A stretch of DNA of 64,000 nucleotides from an uncultured Bacilli bacterium (lineage in GTDB: Bacteria; Bacillota_I; Bacilli_A; RF39; UBA660): the NCBI GenBank assembly GCA_947629375.1, contig CANRDN010000003.1, positions 1 to 64,000 of the forward strand. Direction: 5' to 3'. The notes beneath the pieces are model-generated. The model did not search any database. It was not told where the DNA came from and saw nothing but the letters and a program-made list of their open reading frames with translations. Position numbers and translations under genes: made by a program. Below are positions 18,667 to 28,444 of this stretch, one piece after another (the stretch's first letter is position 1; each line of letters begins with the position of its first letter).

Positions 18667-20721
18667 ATGGCTTTAATTAAATGTCCAGAATGTGGAAAAG
18701 AAGTAAGTTCTAAAGCAAAAGCGTGTCCTTATTGTGGTAATCCAGTTGCAGAAGAACTAAAAAAAGAAGAACAAAAAAATTATATTAGATGTCCTGAATG
18801 TGATTACCCAAACAAAGATGATTCAATCTATTGTGAGAAATGTGGTTATCCACTTAAAAAGAATAATTATGAAGATAGTGACAATATTTGCGAAGAGTGT
18901 GGAGCACACAATGCTGAAGATGCTGTTTTTTGTGAAAAGTGTGGCAGTGTTTTACAACCAAAAAATAATACTTTAGATGAAGTAGATGATGGCAACAAAT
19001 TATACTGTAGTGAATGTGGTTATGGAAATGAACCTGAATCATCATTCTGTGAAAGATGTGGAGCAGAGTTAGTTGTATCTTATCAAGATGTCGAAGATAA
19101 ATTAGAAGGAAACTCAATCGTTTGCCCTGATTGTGGTAGAGAAAATGATGTAAACGCACTTTTTTGTGAAGTATGTGGTTATAGATTACAAGGTGCTGAA
19201 ATAGAAGACAATAAAGTAATGAATGAAGATGAAATCTATTCTGAATGTCCAAACTGTGGATATCCAAATGAAGTTGGATCAGTCTTCTGTGAAAAGTGTG
19301 GAGTAGAACTAGAAGTTGCTTCTACTGAAATGGAAGAAGAAAAAGAATTAGATTCTAGCAAGTACACTGAATGTCCAAATTGTGGATACTTGAATGATTT
19401 AAATTCTAGTTTTTGTGAAAAGTGTGGAGCAGAATTAGAACTTCCAGTCGAAGGAGTTGAAGAAGTAGAAGAGACTCACGATGATGAGAATTATATTGAA
19501 TGTAGTGCTTGTGGCTATAAAAATGAAGAAGGTTCAAGATTCTGTGAAAAATGTGGAAATCCTTTTGAAGAAGATGTAGAACCAACAGAAGAAGTGGAAG
19601 CTCCTGTTGAAGTAGAAGAGGAACAAGAACAAGAAGAACTTTCAGTTGAAGAAGTAGAAGAATCCGAAAAACTTGTTTGTGCTTCTTGTGGAACAGAAAA
19701 TAAAGAAGGATCATTATTCTGTGAAAACTGTGGAGCATCTTTAAAAGAAAAGGAAGAGGAAGAAAAAGAGGAAAAAGAAGGGTATATTCTTTGTCCAAAA
19801 TGTAATTATAAAAATGATGTAGATGCTAAATTTTGTGAGAACTGTGGAGTAAATTTTATAGTAGAAGAAGATTATCAAGCTGAAGAAGTAGAAGAACCTA
19901 AGAAAGAAAAAACAAAAAAGAAAAAAGAAGAAAGCTCAAAGAATGAAGAAGAAAGTCTTGAAACAGTATACTGTGAAATGTGTGGTACTAAAAACAGTTT
20001 AAGTGCTAAAAGATGTTCTAAGTGTTCAGCAAGAATTAAAAAATCTAGTAGAATAAGAATTGCTAGTCCATTAGTTACATTATTCTTTATCCTTGCAATG
20101 GTAGCTGGAACAATGTTATTTGCAAGTACTGATTTACTTGATAGATTAACGGAATATAAAATGTTTAATAATATCTTATTTGATAATATCTTCTTAGGAT
20201 GTGTATCATTTTGTTTAGGTTTAATAGTCCTTTTACATATGTTTATTATGGATGGTTTCTCAATTAAGAACGACTTAAAATACTTAGCAAAATTAAAGTT
20301 ATCTAAATTTCATACAGCAGTTATCTTTATCGTATGTGGTTTCTTACTTGTATTAAATGTAGGATTCAACACTTGTGATGTAAATACTTATTATGTAATT
20401 GGATTAACATTACTAGTTTCCGTTTGTGCCCTATTTGGATTATTTATCTTAAAGAACTGGGGCAAATTTGGAACTCTTTACAAATTATTAGTCTTATTAT
20501 TAAGTCTTTCATCTTTTGGGGTATCTGCTTGGTCATTTATTGAAGGAACAAATCTTAATAGTGATGTTTCAAATAAATTTAAAAGCTTATTTGATTCTAG
20601 TATAACTAATCCAGGTGATAACTATTACTATCTTGGATTTATTATGATAGGTATCGGATTACTACTACTTTTATCATTTGTAACGATGTTAGGTAGCAAT
20701 AAGAAGAAAAATAATGCTTAA
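18667..20721 (+). CDS. Multi-zinc-ribbon protein with six membrane segments
   Basis: A 684-aa protein of unusual design. Residues 6 to about 454 hold eleven CxxC-x(10-12)-CxxC zinc ribbons (first CPECGKEV, last CEMCGTKN) joined by Glu-rich linkers. Residues about 465-680 hold six hydrophobic segments. The ribbons differ enough from each other to be old duplications. GGAGG lies just before the ATG. Zinc-ribbon proteins of this sort often head membrane proteins in Firmicutes, but usually with one or two ribbons. A role in zinc storage, or as a multivalent scaffold at the membrane, is a guess. Confidence 0.85.
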   Translation: MALIKCPECGKEVSSKAKACPYCGNPVAEELKKEEQKNYIRCPECDYPNKDDSIYCEKCGYPLKKNNYEDSDNICEECGAHNAEDAVFCEKCGSVLQPKNNTLDEVDDGNKLYCSECGYGNEPESSFCERCGAELVVSYQDVEDKLEGNSIVCPDCGRENDVNALFCEVCGYRLQGAEIEDNKVMNEDEIYSECPNCGYPNEVGSVFCEKCGVELEVASTEMEEEKELDSSKYTECPNCGYLNDLNSSFCEKCGAELELPVEGVEEVEETHDDENYIECSACGYKNEEGSRFCEKCGNPFEEDVEPTEEVEAPVEVEEEQEQEELSVEEVEESEKLVCASCGTENKEGSLFCENCGASLKEKEEEEKEEKEGYILCPKCNYKNDVDAKFCENCGVNFIVEEDYQAEEVEEPKKEKTKKKKEESSKNEEESLETVYCEMCGTKNSLSAKRCSKCSARIKKSSRIRIASPLVTLFFILAMVAGTMLFASTDLLDRLTEYKMFNNILFDNIFLGCVSFCLGLIVLLHMFIMDGFSIKNDLKYLAKLKLSKFHTAVIFIVCGFLLVLNVGFNTCDVNTYYVIGLTLLVSVCALFGLFILKNWGKFGTLYKLLVLLLSLSSFGVSAWSFIEGTNLNSDVSNKFKSLFDSSITNPGDNYYYLGFIMIGIGLLLLLSFVTMLGSNKKKNNA

Positions 20722-20754
20722 GAATAGAAATTTCTATTCTTTTTTAATTTTTTC
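20721..20754 (+). terminator. Terminator after the zinc-ribbon genes
   Basis: AGAATAG / CTATTCT (20721-20727 with 20734-20740) with a short AAATTT loop and a long T-rich tail. Confidence 0.85.
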
Positions 20755-20804
20755 TTCCTCGAACAAACGTTTTGTGATATGATATATAAAGAGGTGACAT
20801 CATT

Positions 20805-22124
20805 ATGGAACAATCTTCACTATTTGAAATAAATGAACAAGAACCCCTTGCATCTCGTATGAGACCAAGAAACTTAGATGAATTTGTAGGACAAACTCAT
20901 TTACTTGGGGAAAATAAAATCTTAAGAAAAATGATTGAAAGTGACAACATTACTTCAATGATTTTTTGGGGTCCACCTGGTGTTGGGAAAACTACTCTTG
21001 CTCATATTATTGCTAAAAAAACTAAATCAGTATTTATTACATTTTCTGCTGTTACATCTGGGATAAAAGAAATAAAACAAGTAATGGAAGATGCTCATCA
21101 AAATAAAAAACAAGGTATTAGAACGATTGTCTTTGTCGATGAAATACATAGATTTAATAAAGCTCAGCAGGATGCTTTCTTACCCTTTGTCGAAAGAGGG
21201 TCTATCGTTTTAATCGGAGCAACTACAGAAAATCCATCTTTTGAAGTTAATAATGCCTTACTTTCACGATGCAAAGTCTTTGTCTTAAAAGAATTAACAA
21301 GTGACGATATTATTACTCTTTTGAAAAGAGCCTTGACAAGTAAAAATGGCTTTGGTGACAAAAAGGTCAACATAAGTGATGAAAACTTGAAAGTTATTGC
21401 AGACTTTGCCAATGGGGATGCAAGAAGCGCTTTAGCAACTTTCGATATGATTGTAACTAATGGTGATGTTTTAGAAGATGAGTCAATTAATATTACAGAT
21501 GAAACAATAAAAGAATGTCTTACTAAAAAAACATTGATGTATGATAAAAATGGAGAAGAACACTATAATATTATTTCTGCTTTGCACAAATCGATGAGAA
21601 ACTCTGACCCTGATGCTGCTGTTTACTGGCTTGCTAGAATGTTAGAAGCAGGGGAAGATCCTATTTATGTTGCAAGAAGAATTGCTAGATTTGCATCAGA
21701 AGATATTGGTCTTGCTGATACCAATGCTTTAAATGTAGCTATTAATGTTTATAATGCCTGTCATTTTATTGGAATGCCAGAGTGTAATGTTCATTTAGCA
21801 GAGGCAGTAATCTATATGTCTTTAGCACCTAAATCCAATGCTTGTTATGTCGCTTACAACAAAGCAAGTGAAGACGCTAAAAAAATGTTATCAGAACCAG
21901 TTCCACTCGTTATAAGAAATGCTCCAACAAAATTAATGAAAGAACTTAACTATGGAAAAGGATATCAATATGCTCACGATAGTGAAGATAAATTAACTAA
22001 TATGGAGTGTCTACCTCCATCCCTTAAAGGAAAAGAGTATTACATACCAGTAAATCAAGGTAATGAAATAAAATATAAAGAAAGACTTAATCAAATAAAA
22101 AAATGGAAACAAGAACATCAATAA
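20805..22124 (+). CDS. rarA: RarA/MgsA replication-associated recombination ATPase
   Basis: A 439-aa AAA+ ATPase related to clamp loaders that acts at stalled replication forks. Walker A is GPPGVGKT (56-63), Walker B with the family signature DEIHRFNKAQQDAFLP starts at about 112, and sensor-1 GATTENP and the arginine-finger region SRCKVF follow. The C-terminal part carries the MgsA tetramerisation domain (AEAVIYMSLAPKSNACY). Length is standard. An extended -10 (TGa TATGAT, box 20778-20783) lies about 20 nt before the start. Confidence 0.96.
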   Translation: MEQSSLFEINEQEPLASRMRPRNLDEFVGQTHLLGENKILRKMIESDNITSMIFWGPPGVGKTTLAHIIAKKTKSVFITFSAVTSGIKEIKQVMEDAHQNKKQGIRTIVFVDEIHRFNKAQQDAFLPFVERGSIVLIGATTENPSFEVNNALLSRCKVFVLKELTSDDIITLLKRALTSKNGFGDKKVNISDENLKVIADFANGDARSALATFDMIVTNGDVLEDESINITDETIKECLTKKTLMYDKNGEEHYNIISALHKSMRNSDPDAAVYWLARMLEAGEDPIYVARRIARFASEDIGLADTNALNVAINVYNACHFIGMPECNVHLAEAVIYMSLAPKSNACYVAYNKASEDAKKMLSEPVPLVIRNAPTKLMKELNYGKGYQYAHDSEDKLTNMECLPPSLKGKEYYIPVNQGNEIKYKERLNQIKKWKQEHQ

Positions 22125-22175
22125 TCTGATACTTATTAGTTAAAAAGTTGTATAATATTACTAGGAGGAAAAAAT

Positions 22176-22598
22176 ATGAAGAAATTTTTAATGGTAGCAC
22201 TTTGCTTTGTGTTTGTTTTAGGCTTAACTGGATGTGGAGGAAGCAAATTTGAATACACAGAAGCAATGATTGAACTAAGAGCACATAATATCGGTTTACT
22301 TGGAGAACCTACTGTCGGTGATTACCTAGATTACTGCATTATGGATCCTGAATGGAGTGAAACTGATAACTATATGAGTGATAAGGGAACTGGTGCAATT
22401 TACCTTAAAGGAAAAGATAAAGAAACTGGTAAATCTATCGAAATAAGATGGATAAAGAATCTTACTTGTGGAACTTGTTTAACAAGTATGGATGAATTTA
22501 AAATGGATGGAGAAAGTTTAGGCTACTCATCATATTTAAGCTATTTAGCTGATTACAAAGAAGAAGTTAAAAAGGTTTATGCTGAAAAGGAAGATTAA
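22176..22598 (+). CDS. Small lipoprotein
   Basis: A 140-aa protein with a type II signal peptide and lipobox LTGC (cysteine at about residue 20). The mature part has no recognised domain; it includes two close cysteines (LTCGTCLT) that could form a disulfide or bind metal, and a C-terminal acidic helix. TATAAT (22151-22156) is 19 nt before the ATG, and AGGAGG precedes the start, so it has its own promoter. A terminator follows directly. Function unknown. Confidence 0.8.
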   Translation: MKKFLMVALCFVFVLGLTGCGGSKFEYTEAMIELRAHNIGLLGEPTVGDYLDYCIMDPEWSETDNYMSDKGTGAIYLKGKDKETGKSIEIRWIKNLTCGTCLTSMDEFKMDGESLGYSSYLSYLADYKEEVKKVYAEKED

Positions 22599-22609
22599 CT
22601 TCTTTTTTT
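22587..22609 (+). terminator. Terminator after the small lipoprotein
   Basis: AAGGAAG (22587-22593) pairs with CTTCTTT (22599-22605, one G-U) and is followed by T. The stem spans the stop codon. Confidence 0.8.
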
Positions 22610-22673
22610 CTTTAATAAAACATTGATAAAAAATATAAAATATATTATTATAAACGATTAAGAGAGGTAATTT

Positions 22674-23555
22674 ATGGAAGATAAAGTTGTATTTAAAGAC
22701 AAAATAGAATCACTAAATTTAAATTACATTACAAGACTTTTAAGTATTTTGACAAAAAACGAGGACATTGAAGATTTTGAGATTGAAGAAGCAATAAACG
22801 GACAAAAATTTAAGATTCAAAAAAAGAAAAATAGTCTTACAGTTTCAAGTGAAGACGGAAGAGCAATGACACTAGATATCAGTGTTCACGAAGGAGAAGA
22901 GGGTTACGAATATTATAAAGAAACAATATATTCTTTATATGCTTCAATGGATTATTTACTACCAAATAATGGAAAACTAAATGTTTCACAGCTATTAGAA
23001 GATCACACTAGTAGCCAGCCTTCTTTAAAAGAAAAGAATTTATCATTAGAAGAAGAAAAAATTGATGTTTCATACTTAAATGATGAAAATAAGAGTCACG
23101 CTACAATTTGGTTACAAAGACCTGAGTTTTATTTACAAGGTAAAGATAGATGTGATGTTACACAAACAGAAGATGGTATCGAAATATGCTTTAAAGATAC
23201 AAATAATGAACATTATAAAGTTGATGTTAAAGATGGCAAAGTAAAAGTAGTAATGCAAGAAGAAGAGAAAGATACAAAAGATGTGTCCTCACTAATTGAT
23301 TCCTATAGTAAGCACCTACCAACTTGCAAAGAAGCTTTAAATGTTTATAAGTACTTATATAAAGATTTAGATTACATCGTATTTTCTAAACAAGAACTTT
23401 TAAATGTAATAATCTTCTTGGAAGAAAAAATAAAAATGATTAACGATTATAAGGCTAGTGAAAGAGGAAAGTTTGATTCCGTAGTTAAAGAACTATCCGA
23501 TGAAGAATATCTAGTATTAAAGAAAGTATTAAAAAGATTTGGTCAGTTTATATAG
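22674..23555 (+). CDS. Uncharacterised acidic protein
   Basis: A 293-aa soluble protein with no signal peptide or membrane segment and no family I recognise. The first 75 residues are helical then beta-like, a middle beta-rich region (about 135-190, with TIWLQRPEFYLQGKD) looks like a small separate domain, and the last 80 residues are helical and charged. It is a single-gene unit between two terminators. GAGAGG lies upstream. Confidence 0.7.
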   Translation: MEDKVVFKDKIESLNLNYITRLLSILTKNEDIEDFEIEEAINGQKFKIQKKKNSLTVSSEDGRAMTLDISVHEGEEGYEYYKETIYSLYASMDYLLPNNGKLNVSQLLEDHTSSQPSLKEKNLSLEEEKIDVSYLNDENKSHATIWLQRPEFYLQGKDRCDVTQTEDGIEICFKDTNNEHYKVDVKDGKVKVVMQEEEKDTKDVSSLIDSYSKHLPTCKEALNVYKYLYKDLDYIVFSKQELLNVIIFLEEKIKMINDYKASERGKFDSVVKELSDEEYLVLKKVLKRFGQFI

Positions 23556-23568
23556 ACTGACTTTTTTC
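23542..23568 (+). terminator. Terminator before the GH10-PHP gene
   Basis: GTCAGT (23542-23547) / ACTGAC (23556-23561) with an 8-nt loop and a T6 tail. Confidence 0.88.
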
Positions 23569-23569
23569 T

Positions 23570-23597
23570 TTGAAAAATAATATGCAAGTGCTATAAT
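23570..23597 (+). promoter_or_regulatory. Promoter of the GH10-PHP fusion gene
   Basis: TTGAAA (23570-23575), a 16-bp spacer and an extended -10 TGc TATAAT (box 23592-23597). Confidence 0.65.
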
Positions 23598-23630
23598 AAG
23601 TTTATAGTAGGATACTTGTGAGGTGTAACT

Positions 23631-26600
23631 ATGCCCGAAAAAGAGTTAGTTATAAAACTTTATATTAAAGAAGCTATTAACAAACTAAAAACTGCAGGGA
23701 TAATATTGTCTCAAGCTCAGGTTGATAACGCTCTTAATGAATATCTTGCAAGTAATGAAAGTTTAGATAGAATAAAAGAAGACATCGATAGAAAAGTTGC
23801 TGAATTAATAGAGATTACATCTTTACAAAGAGAAAAAACCAAATCGAAAGACATAAGAACATTACCACTTAATAACATCGGTATAACTTTAAACAATCAA
23901 GACATAGATTTACTTTTAATTGCCAGTTCTAAAAATAAAGAACAACTTCAAAGTGCTATAGCAAAAATAACTAATCTTAAAGGAATAAAATTTGATTATT
24001 CGATGGACTTTTTAGATTTAAGAGAAGAGGTTTTTAAAACATATTTAGAAATATTAACTCCTAAGGAAGAATATTTTAGAAACAAGGAAATATTATTAAC
24101 AAAAAAAATTGAGTATTTACAAAAAAACAATGTCTTATCTGATGAAGAAATTAGCTTTATTTATAATTTACTTTTGAACCCTTTAACGAAGAAAGAAAGA
24201 ATAGAAAAAATTAGAGAACATTTTGATAGTGAAACTGTAAGTAAAATTTTTAAAACTTTGAGAAATTTTTCTCCTATCGAAAAGTCAGGTATAAAAGATA
24301 CGTCACTGGAGGCATATCAAAACTTAACTGATTTGTTAACATCATTTAATTCTATTACTATCGATGAAGAAGTAAAGTACGGAAGTGTTGTTTTAGAAGA
24401 TGATACTTTTGATTTTAGTCACTTGAAAAAAAGTTTAGATTTTGTAAGGTCGATGGATGGTAAGAAAGCAAGATTAAATAGTTTATTCTTTTATATGGAT
24501 TGTCCAAAAGACTTAGAAAATTTAGAGCCAACTCCTGAAAATAAAAAAATTGTTAAAGATAAACTTATAAGATATGTCGATGAAGTAACTAAATTTATTA
24601 AAGAAAATGGTTATACTGATACAGTAAGAAGTATAGATGTCTTTAACGAATTACTTAATAGATTTCCAATGGATGGTGATACTCCTTATTTATATCGAGG
24701 AGATATTAACGCAAAAACTTTTGATGATAACACCGCATCTGGATGGTTTAAATTCCTTACAATTGAAGATTTATGTGATGTTGCAGTTGTTGCAAGAAGT
24801 AATTTAGGGGGAATAGAGTTTACCTTTAACGATGATAACTTGATTGACTCAAGAAAAGTGGACGCTAATATAAAATTAATTCAAAGAATAAAAAAATATG
24901 AGATGGAACATAATGTTAAACTTATAGATACTATTGGAACTCAAATGCATATCAACAATAGTGTTACTAAAGAAGATTTCATAAAGATGTTTAAATCTCT
25001 TTCTCTTTTAGGGTATCCAATAGAAGTTACAGAATTTGATTTAGCAATGAATAGTAATCTTTCTGGATTAACAGATTCTCAAATAGAACAATTGAAAGAA
25101 AGAAAAATAAATGAATTATATGAAGTAATTGAAAATTTGAAAGATGAATGTAACATTAAAGGGTTTACGATATGGAGTAAAACCGATAAACAAAATTTTC
25201 AATTAAGTTTAGAAAACGAAAAAAGATTGAAAATGGGATTGGAACCTCTTAAAACATTACATGGCGGTATGTATAAAGAAAATATGCGCCCTAAAAATGA
25301 AACTTTTACAAAAGACTCTAGTCCACTTTATAATTACCACACACATACTAAAAGATGTGGTCATGCATCTTTCGTTAATGATTTAGATTATGTCAAAGCA
25401 GCAAGGCTTGCAGGAATAACTTCTCTTGGATTTTCTGACCATATTCCAAATTCATCATATGAAGTACCAAGTATTAACTCGCGAATGTTTAATAGTGAAA
25501 TTGACGAATACATTGAAAGTGTAAGAAAGCTTCAAGAAGATAATAAAGATATGAATATTCTTTGTGGATTTGAAGCTGAATACTCTAAAGATAAAGAAGG
25601 ATATTTAGGCGACATCAGAAAAAAAGTTGACTATTTAATTTTAGGGCAACACTTCATCAAGAGCGGTCTACATAACGTACAAAAAAACAACAATCCTAAC
25701 TATCCTTTAGAGTATGCTAAAGCAGTATGCCAAGCAATGGATAGTGGCTTATTCGATATAGTTGTACACCCAGATATATTTATGATGTATCGTGATACTT
25801 TAGAAACAGAAGAAGGAAAGAAAACTTTTTTAAAAAATGCTGTTACTGCAAGTACTATGATTGGTGAAAAAGCAAAAGAGTTAAATATTCCACTAGAAAT
25901 CAATTTTGGGAAAATAAATACTAATACTTTCTTAAGTGATGAAGAATATAGTTATCCTCATTCGATATTTTGGAAAGTAATAGAAGAATTAAATGCTCCA
26001 GTTATATATGGAGTAGATGCTCACCATCCAAAGAATATCTTAGATAGAGAAAGAAGTAGACAGAAAATAGCAGATATACTTAAAACATCTAGATTAAACT
26101 TTGTACCTATTAACTACAATCCTGTAGTAGCAAGAAAGAAAAACAAAAAACTTCAAGACTTACTAGCAAATAATCAAATGAACGCATTGTGTTATGAAGC
26201 AAGTTATGTAAGTGCAGCACTTGACTCAATTCTTCCAAAGATATCTAACTCTGCAGATTCCAATATGATTGTCGAACTTTTAAATAGACTGGTAGATTCT
26301 AAGAAACAAGCACTATTATCTAGGTCTAATATTCAAGATGAAACAATAATAAAAGAATTTGAAAAAATATCCCAAGATCAAAGTTTAAATCAAGATGAAA
26401 AAAAATATAAATTAGGTAGATTAAAACTAAGTTTAAGTGAAGTAAATAACTCTATGGGTAAACATAGTGCATTACTAGAAACCCTTAAAAATGTTATAAA
26501 TTCATCAAAAGAAATGAACTGTTCAAATAAACAAGAATACAAAGAAATGATTGTAAATCAAGTAGAAGCTATCTATGAAACTAATCCTCAAAAGAAATCA

Positions 26601-26819
26601 GCAGCAGTTTTAAAAATAAATAACTTTAAAGAAAGTAAAATAAATGCTAAAACTCAAAATGTAGAAAAACCAAAAACATTGAAACTACAAAATACTAATA
26701 AGCCTAATAATTCAAATTCTTCAAATAGAGGATTTATCAAAGGTATTTCAATTATGTTTATATTATCTGGTTTCTTTGGTATAGTTTATGGAATTTATTT
26801 ATTTATAGTAACTTTATAA
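23631..26819 (+). CDS. GH10-like / PHP-phosphoesterase fusion with C-terminal membrane anchor
   Basis: A 1062-aa protein. Residues 1 to about 250 are helical and unrecognised. About 260-550 reads like a GH10 xylanase TIM barrel: IDVFNELLNRF (acid/base-type E340), IGTQMHI (435-441), EVTEFDL (nucleophile-type E468) and FTIWSKTD. About 565-830 is a PHP domain of the histidinol-phosphatase type, with YHTHT (H570, H572), SDH (602-604), E648, H674, HPD (713-715) and DAHHP (796-800) as metal ligands. A lysine-rich helical tail ends in one membrane segment (about 1037-1058). There is no signal peptide, so the enzyme domains would face the cytoplasm unless exported otherwise. The GH10 call rests on motifs only. 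Confidence 0.8.
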   Translation: MPEKELVIKLYIKEAINKLKTAGIILSQAQVDNALNEYLASNESLDRIKEDIDRKVAELIEITSLQREKTKSKDIRTLPLNNIGITLNNQDIDLLLIASSKNKEQLQSAIAKITNLKGIKFDYSMDFLDLREEVFKTYLEILTPKEEYFRNKEILLTKKIEYLQKNNVLSDEEISFIYNLLLNPLTKKERIEKIREHFDSETVSKIFKTLRNFSPIEKSGIKDTSLEAYQNLTDLLTSFNSITIDEEVKYGSVVLEDDTFDFSHLKKSLDFVRSMDGKKARLNSLFFYMDCPKDLENLEPTPENKKIVKDKLIRYVDEVTKFIKENGYTDTVRSIDVFNELLNRFPMDGDTPYLYRGDINAKTFDDNTASGWFKFLTIEDLCDVAVVARSNLGGIEFTFNDDNLIDSRKVDANIKLIQRIKKYEMEHNVKLIDTIGTQMHINNSVTKEDFIKMFKSLSLLGYPIEVTEFDLAMNSNLSGLTDSQIEQLKERKINELYEVIENLKDECNIKGFTIWSKTDKQNFQLSLENEKRLKMGLEPLKTLHGGMYKENMRPKNETFTKDSSPLYNYHTHTKRCGHASFVNDLDYVKAARLAGITSLGFSDHIPNSSYEVPSINSRMFNSEIDEYIESVRKLQEDNKDMNILCGFEAEYSKDKEGYLGDIRKKVDYLILGQHFIKSGLHNVQKNNNPNYPLEYAKAVCQAMDSGLFDIVVHPDIFMMYRDTLETEEGKKTFLKNAVTASTMIGEKAKELNIPLEINFGKINTNTFLSDEEYSYPHSIFWKVIEELNAPVIYGVDAHHPKNILDRERSRQKIADILKTSRLNFVPINYNPVVARKKNKKLQDLLANNQMNALCYEASYVSAALDSILPKISNSADSNMIVELLNRLVDSKKQALLSRSNIQDETIIKEFEKISQDQSLNQDEKKYKLGRLKLSLSEVNNSMGKHSALLETLKNVINSSKEMNCSNKQEYKEMIVNQVEAIYETNPQKKSAAVLKINNFKESKINAKTQNVEKPKTLKLQNTNKPNNSNSSNRGFIKGISIMFILSGFFGIVYGIYLFIVTL

Positions 26820-26840
26820 GTGTCTTTTTAGACACTTTTT
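26818..26840 (+). terminator. Terminator after the GH10-PHP gene
   Basis: AAGTGTCT / AGACACTT (26818-26825 with 26830-26837), a T4 loop and TTT. The next promoter's -10 (26843-26848, TGt TATAAT) begins within a few bases. Confidence 0.85.
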
Positions 26841-26873
26841 GTTATAATATAATACCAAAAGGAGATAATCTAT

Positions 26874-27371
26874 ATGGAAGTCAAAGGATATAAAGCTTTT
26901 AATAGTGATATGACTAATAATTATGGAGAAAAGTTTGAAGAAGGTAAAACTTATCACATCGATGGACCAATTTCTTTTGGAGTTCACGGTAATGGCTTTC
27001 ATATGTGTAAGAGAATAGAAGATACTTTTAGATATGTCGATCCAGTTGGAGTTAAAGTAGCCAAAGTAGTAGGGTTCGGTGATATAGGTGAAGGTTACGA
27101 TGAATATAATGGCTACTTTGATATGTATTCAGTAAGTGATATAAAAATAGAAAAGATAATGAGTAGAGAAGAAATAATAACAGAAGTACTTAAAGGTGGA
27201 AGACAAAGTGCAGTAAGATTCATAATTACAGGATTTACTCTTACTAGTGAAGAAGTAGAACAAATAAGAAATCACTTTGATAATCCAATTGTCGATACTT
27301 ACATAAAATATTATATTGATAATGACAAAGAAGCCTTTAAGAAAGAATTGATAAAAAGGAATAAAATTTAA
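26874..27371 (+). CDS. Uncharacterised protein with YKAFN...GFHMC motif
   Basis: A 165-aa soluble protein. The pattern KGYKAFN near the start, then KFEEGKTYHIDG, then GNGFHMCKRIEDTFRYVD is shared with small proteins often found in phages and mobile DNA (DUF7666-like). The function of that family is not known to me. The C-terminal half (ILTEVL-type helix, then TSEEVEQIRNHFDNP) is helical. It has its own extended -10 promoter (box 26843-26848) and a GGAG site. Family assignment is tentative. Confidence 0.7.
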   Translation: MEVKGYKAFNSDMTNNYGEKFEEGKTYHIDGPISFGVHGNGFHMCKRIEDTFRYVDPVGVKVAKVVGFGDIGEGYDEYNGYFDMYSVSDIKIEKIMSREEIITEVLKGGRQSAVRFIITGFTLTSEEVEQIRNHFDNPIVDTYIKYYIDNDKEAFKKELIKRNKI

Positions 27372-27459
27372 CGCTAATTATGTAAACTCCTTATTAAATT
27401 TAACAATATCATAGAAAAAAGAGAATTTAATGAGTTAAAATATAATAGGAGGTATACAT

Positions 27460-28347
27460 ATGAATAATGAAATGTATCAAATCGTAAAAAATAATAAAGG
27501 CTTTATAGCAGCACTAGATCAAAGTGGTGGAAGTAGTGCTAAAACTTTAGCTATTTATGGAATAGGTGAAGATAAATATAATACTGAAGAAGAAATGTTT
27601 GATTTAATTCATAAGATGAGAGAAAGAGTTTTCACAAGTAAGGTCTTTACAAATGAACATATTCTTGGAACTATTCTTTTTGAAAAGACAATGAATTCAA
27701 AAGTTGGAGATAAATTTACTGCAGATTATCTATGGGATAATAAAAGAATTGTATCTTTCTTAAAAATTGATAAAGGTTTAGATGAACAAATAAACGGAGT
27801 AAAACTAATGAAGGAAATACCTGGATTAGTAGAAACTTTATCTCTTGCTAAAGAAAGACATATCTTCGGTACTAAAATGAGATCCGTAATCTATGAAGCA
27901 AATGAAGAAGGAATAAAAGAAGTAGTTAATCAACAATTTGAATTTGCTAAAACAATATGTGAAAATGGTCTTGTACCAATAATAGAACCAGAAGTTGATA
28001 TTAATTCTAAAGATAAAGAACTTTGTGAAACATTATTAAAACAAGAAATAATAAAACATCTAAATAATTGGAATAGTGAACATAAAATAATGTTTAAATT
28101 TACTATACCAACTGTACCTAATTTCTATTTAGATTTATATAATTATGATTTCGTAGTTAGAATAGTTGCCTTATCAGGTGGTTACTCTAACGAAGTAGCT
28201 TGTGCTTTACTTGCTCTTAACAATAGAATGATTGCAAGTTTCTCAAGAGCACTTCTAGAAGGATTGAAAGTAGACCAAACAGAAGAAGAATTTGAACACA
28301 AATTACAAGACTCAATATTAAAAATATATGAAGCTTCAACAACATAA
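27460..28347 (+). CDS. fda: Class I fructose-bisphosphate aldolase
   Basis: A 295-aa Schiff-base aldolase that splits fructose 1,6-bisphosphate in glycolysis. The N-terminal AALDQSGGSSAKTL block is typical, as are GTKMRS, PIIEPEVDI, KFTIPT (with the predicted Schiff-base lysine) and LSGGYS near the C-terminus, the last part of the phosphate site. It resembles the short FbaB/Fda enzymes of staphylococci and lactobacilli. AGGAGG is well placed, and it forms a single-gene unit ending at a strong hairpin. Confidence 0.93.
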   Translation: MNNEMYQIVKNNKGFIAALDQSGGSSAKTLAIYGIGEDKYNTEEEMFDLIHKMRERVFTSKVFTNEHILGTILFEKTMNSKVGDKFTADYLWDNKRIVSFLKIDKGLDEQINGVKLMKEIPGLVETLSLAKERHIFGTKMRSVIYEANEEGIKEVVNQQFEFAKTICENGLVPIIEPEVDINSKDKELCETLLKQEIIKHLNNWNSEHKIMFKFTIPTVPNFYLDLYNYDFVVRIVALSGGYSNEVACALLALNNRMIASFSRALLEGLKVDQTEEEFEHKLQDSILKIYEASTT

Positions 28348-28358
28348 TATTTACATAG

Positions 28359-28390
28359 AAAAAGAAGATTTTTGATGTATTCTTCTTTTT
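28359..28390 (+). terminator. Terminator after the aldolase gene
   Basis: AAAAAGAAGA (28359-28368) / TCTTCTTTTT (28381-28390) with a 12-nt loop. Confidence 0.8.
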
Positions 28391-28444
28391 AACTTTTAAA
28401 AAGTGTTATGTAATTACATTAAAATTAATTAACGGAGGTATTTG

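Noticed and set aside
18854-19798. Leftward frames rich in His, Leu and Phe opposite the eleven-ribbon gene
   Set aside because: They are antisense images of the Glu/Cys-rich repeats, with no ribosome-binding site.
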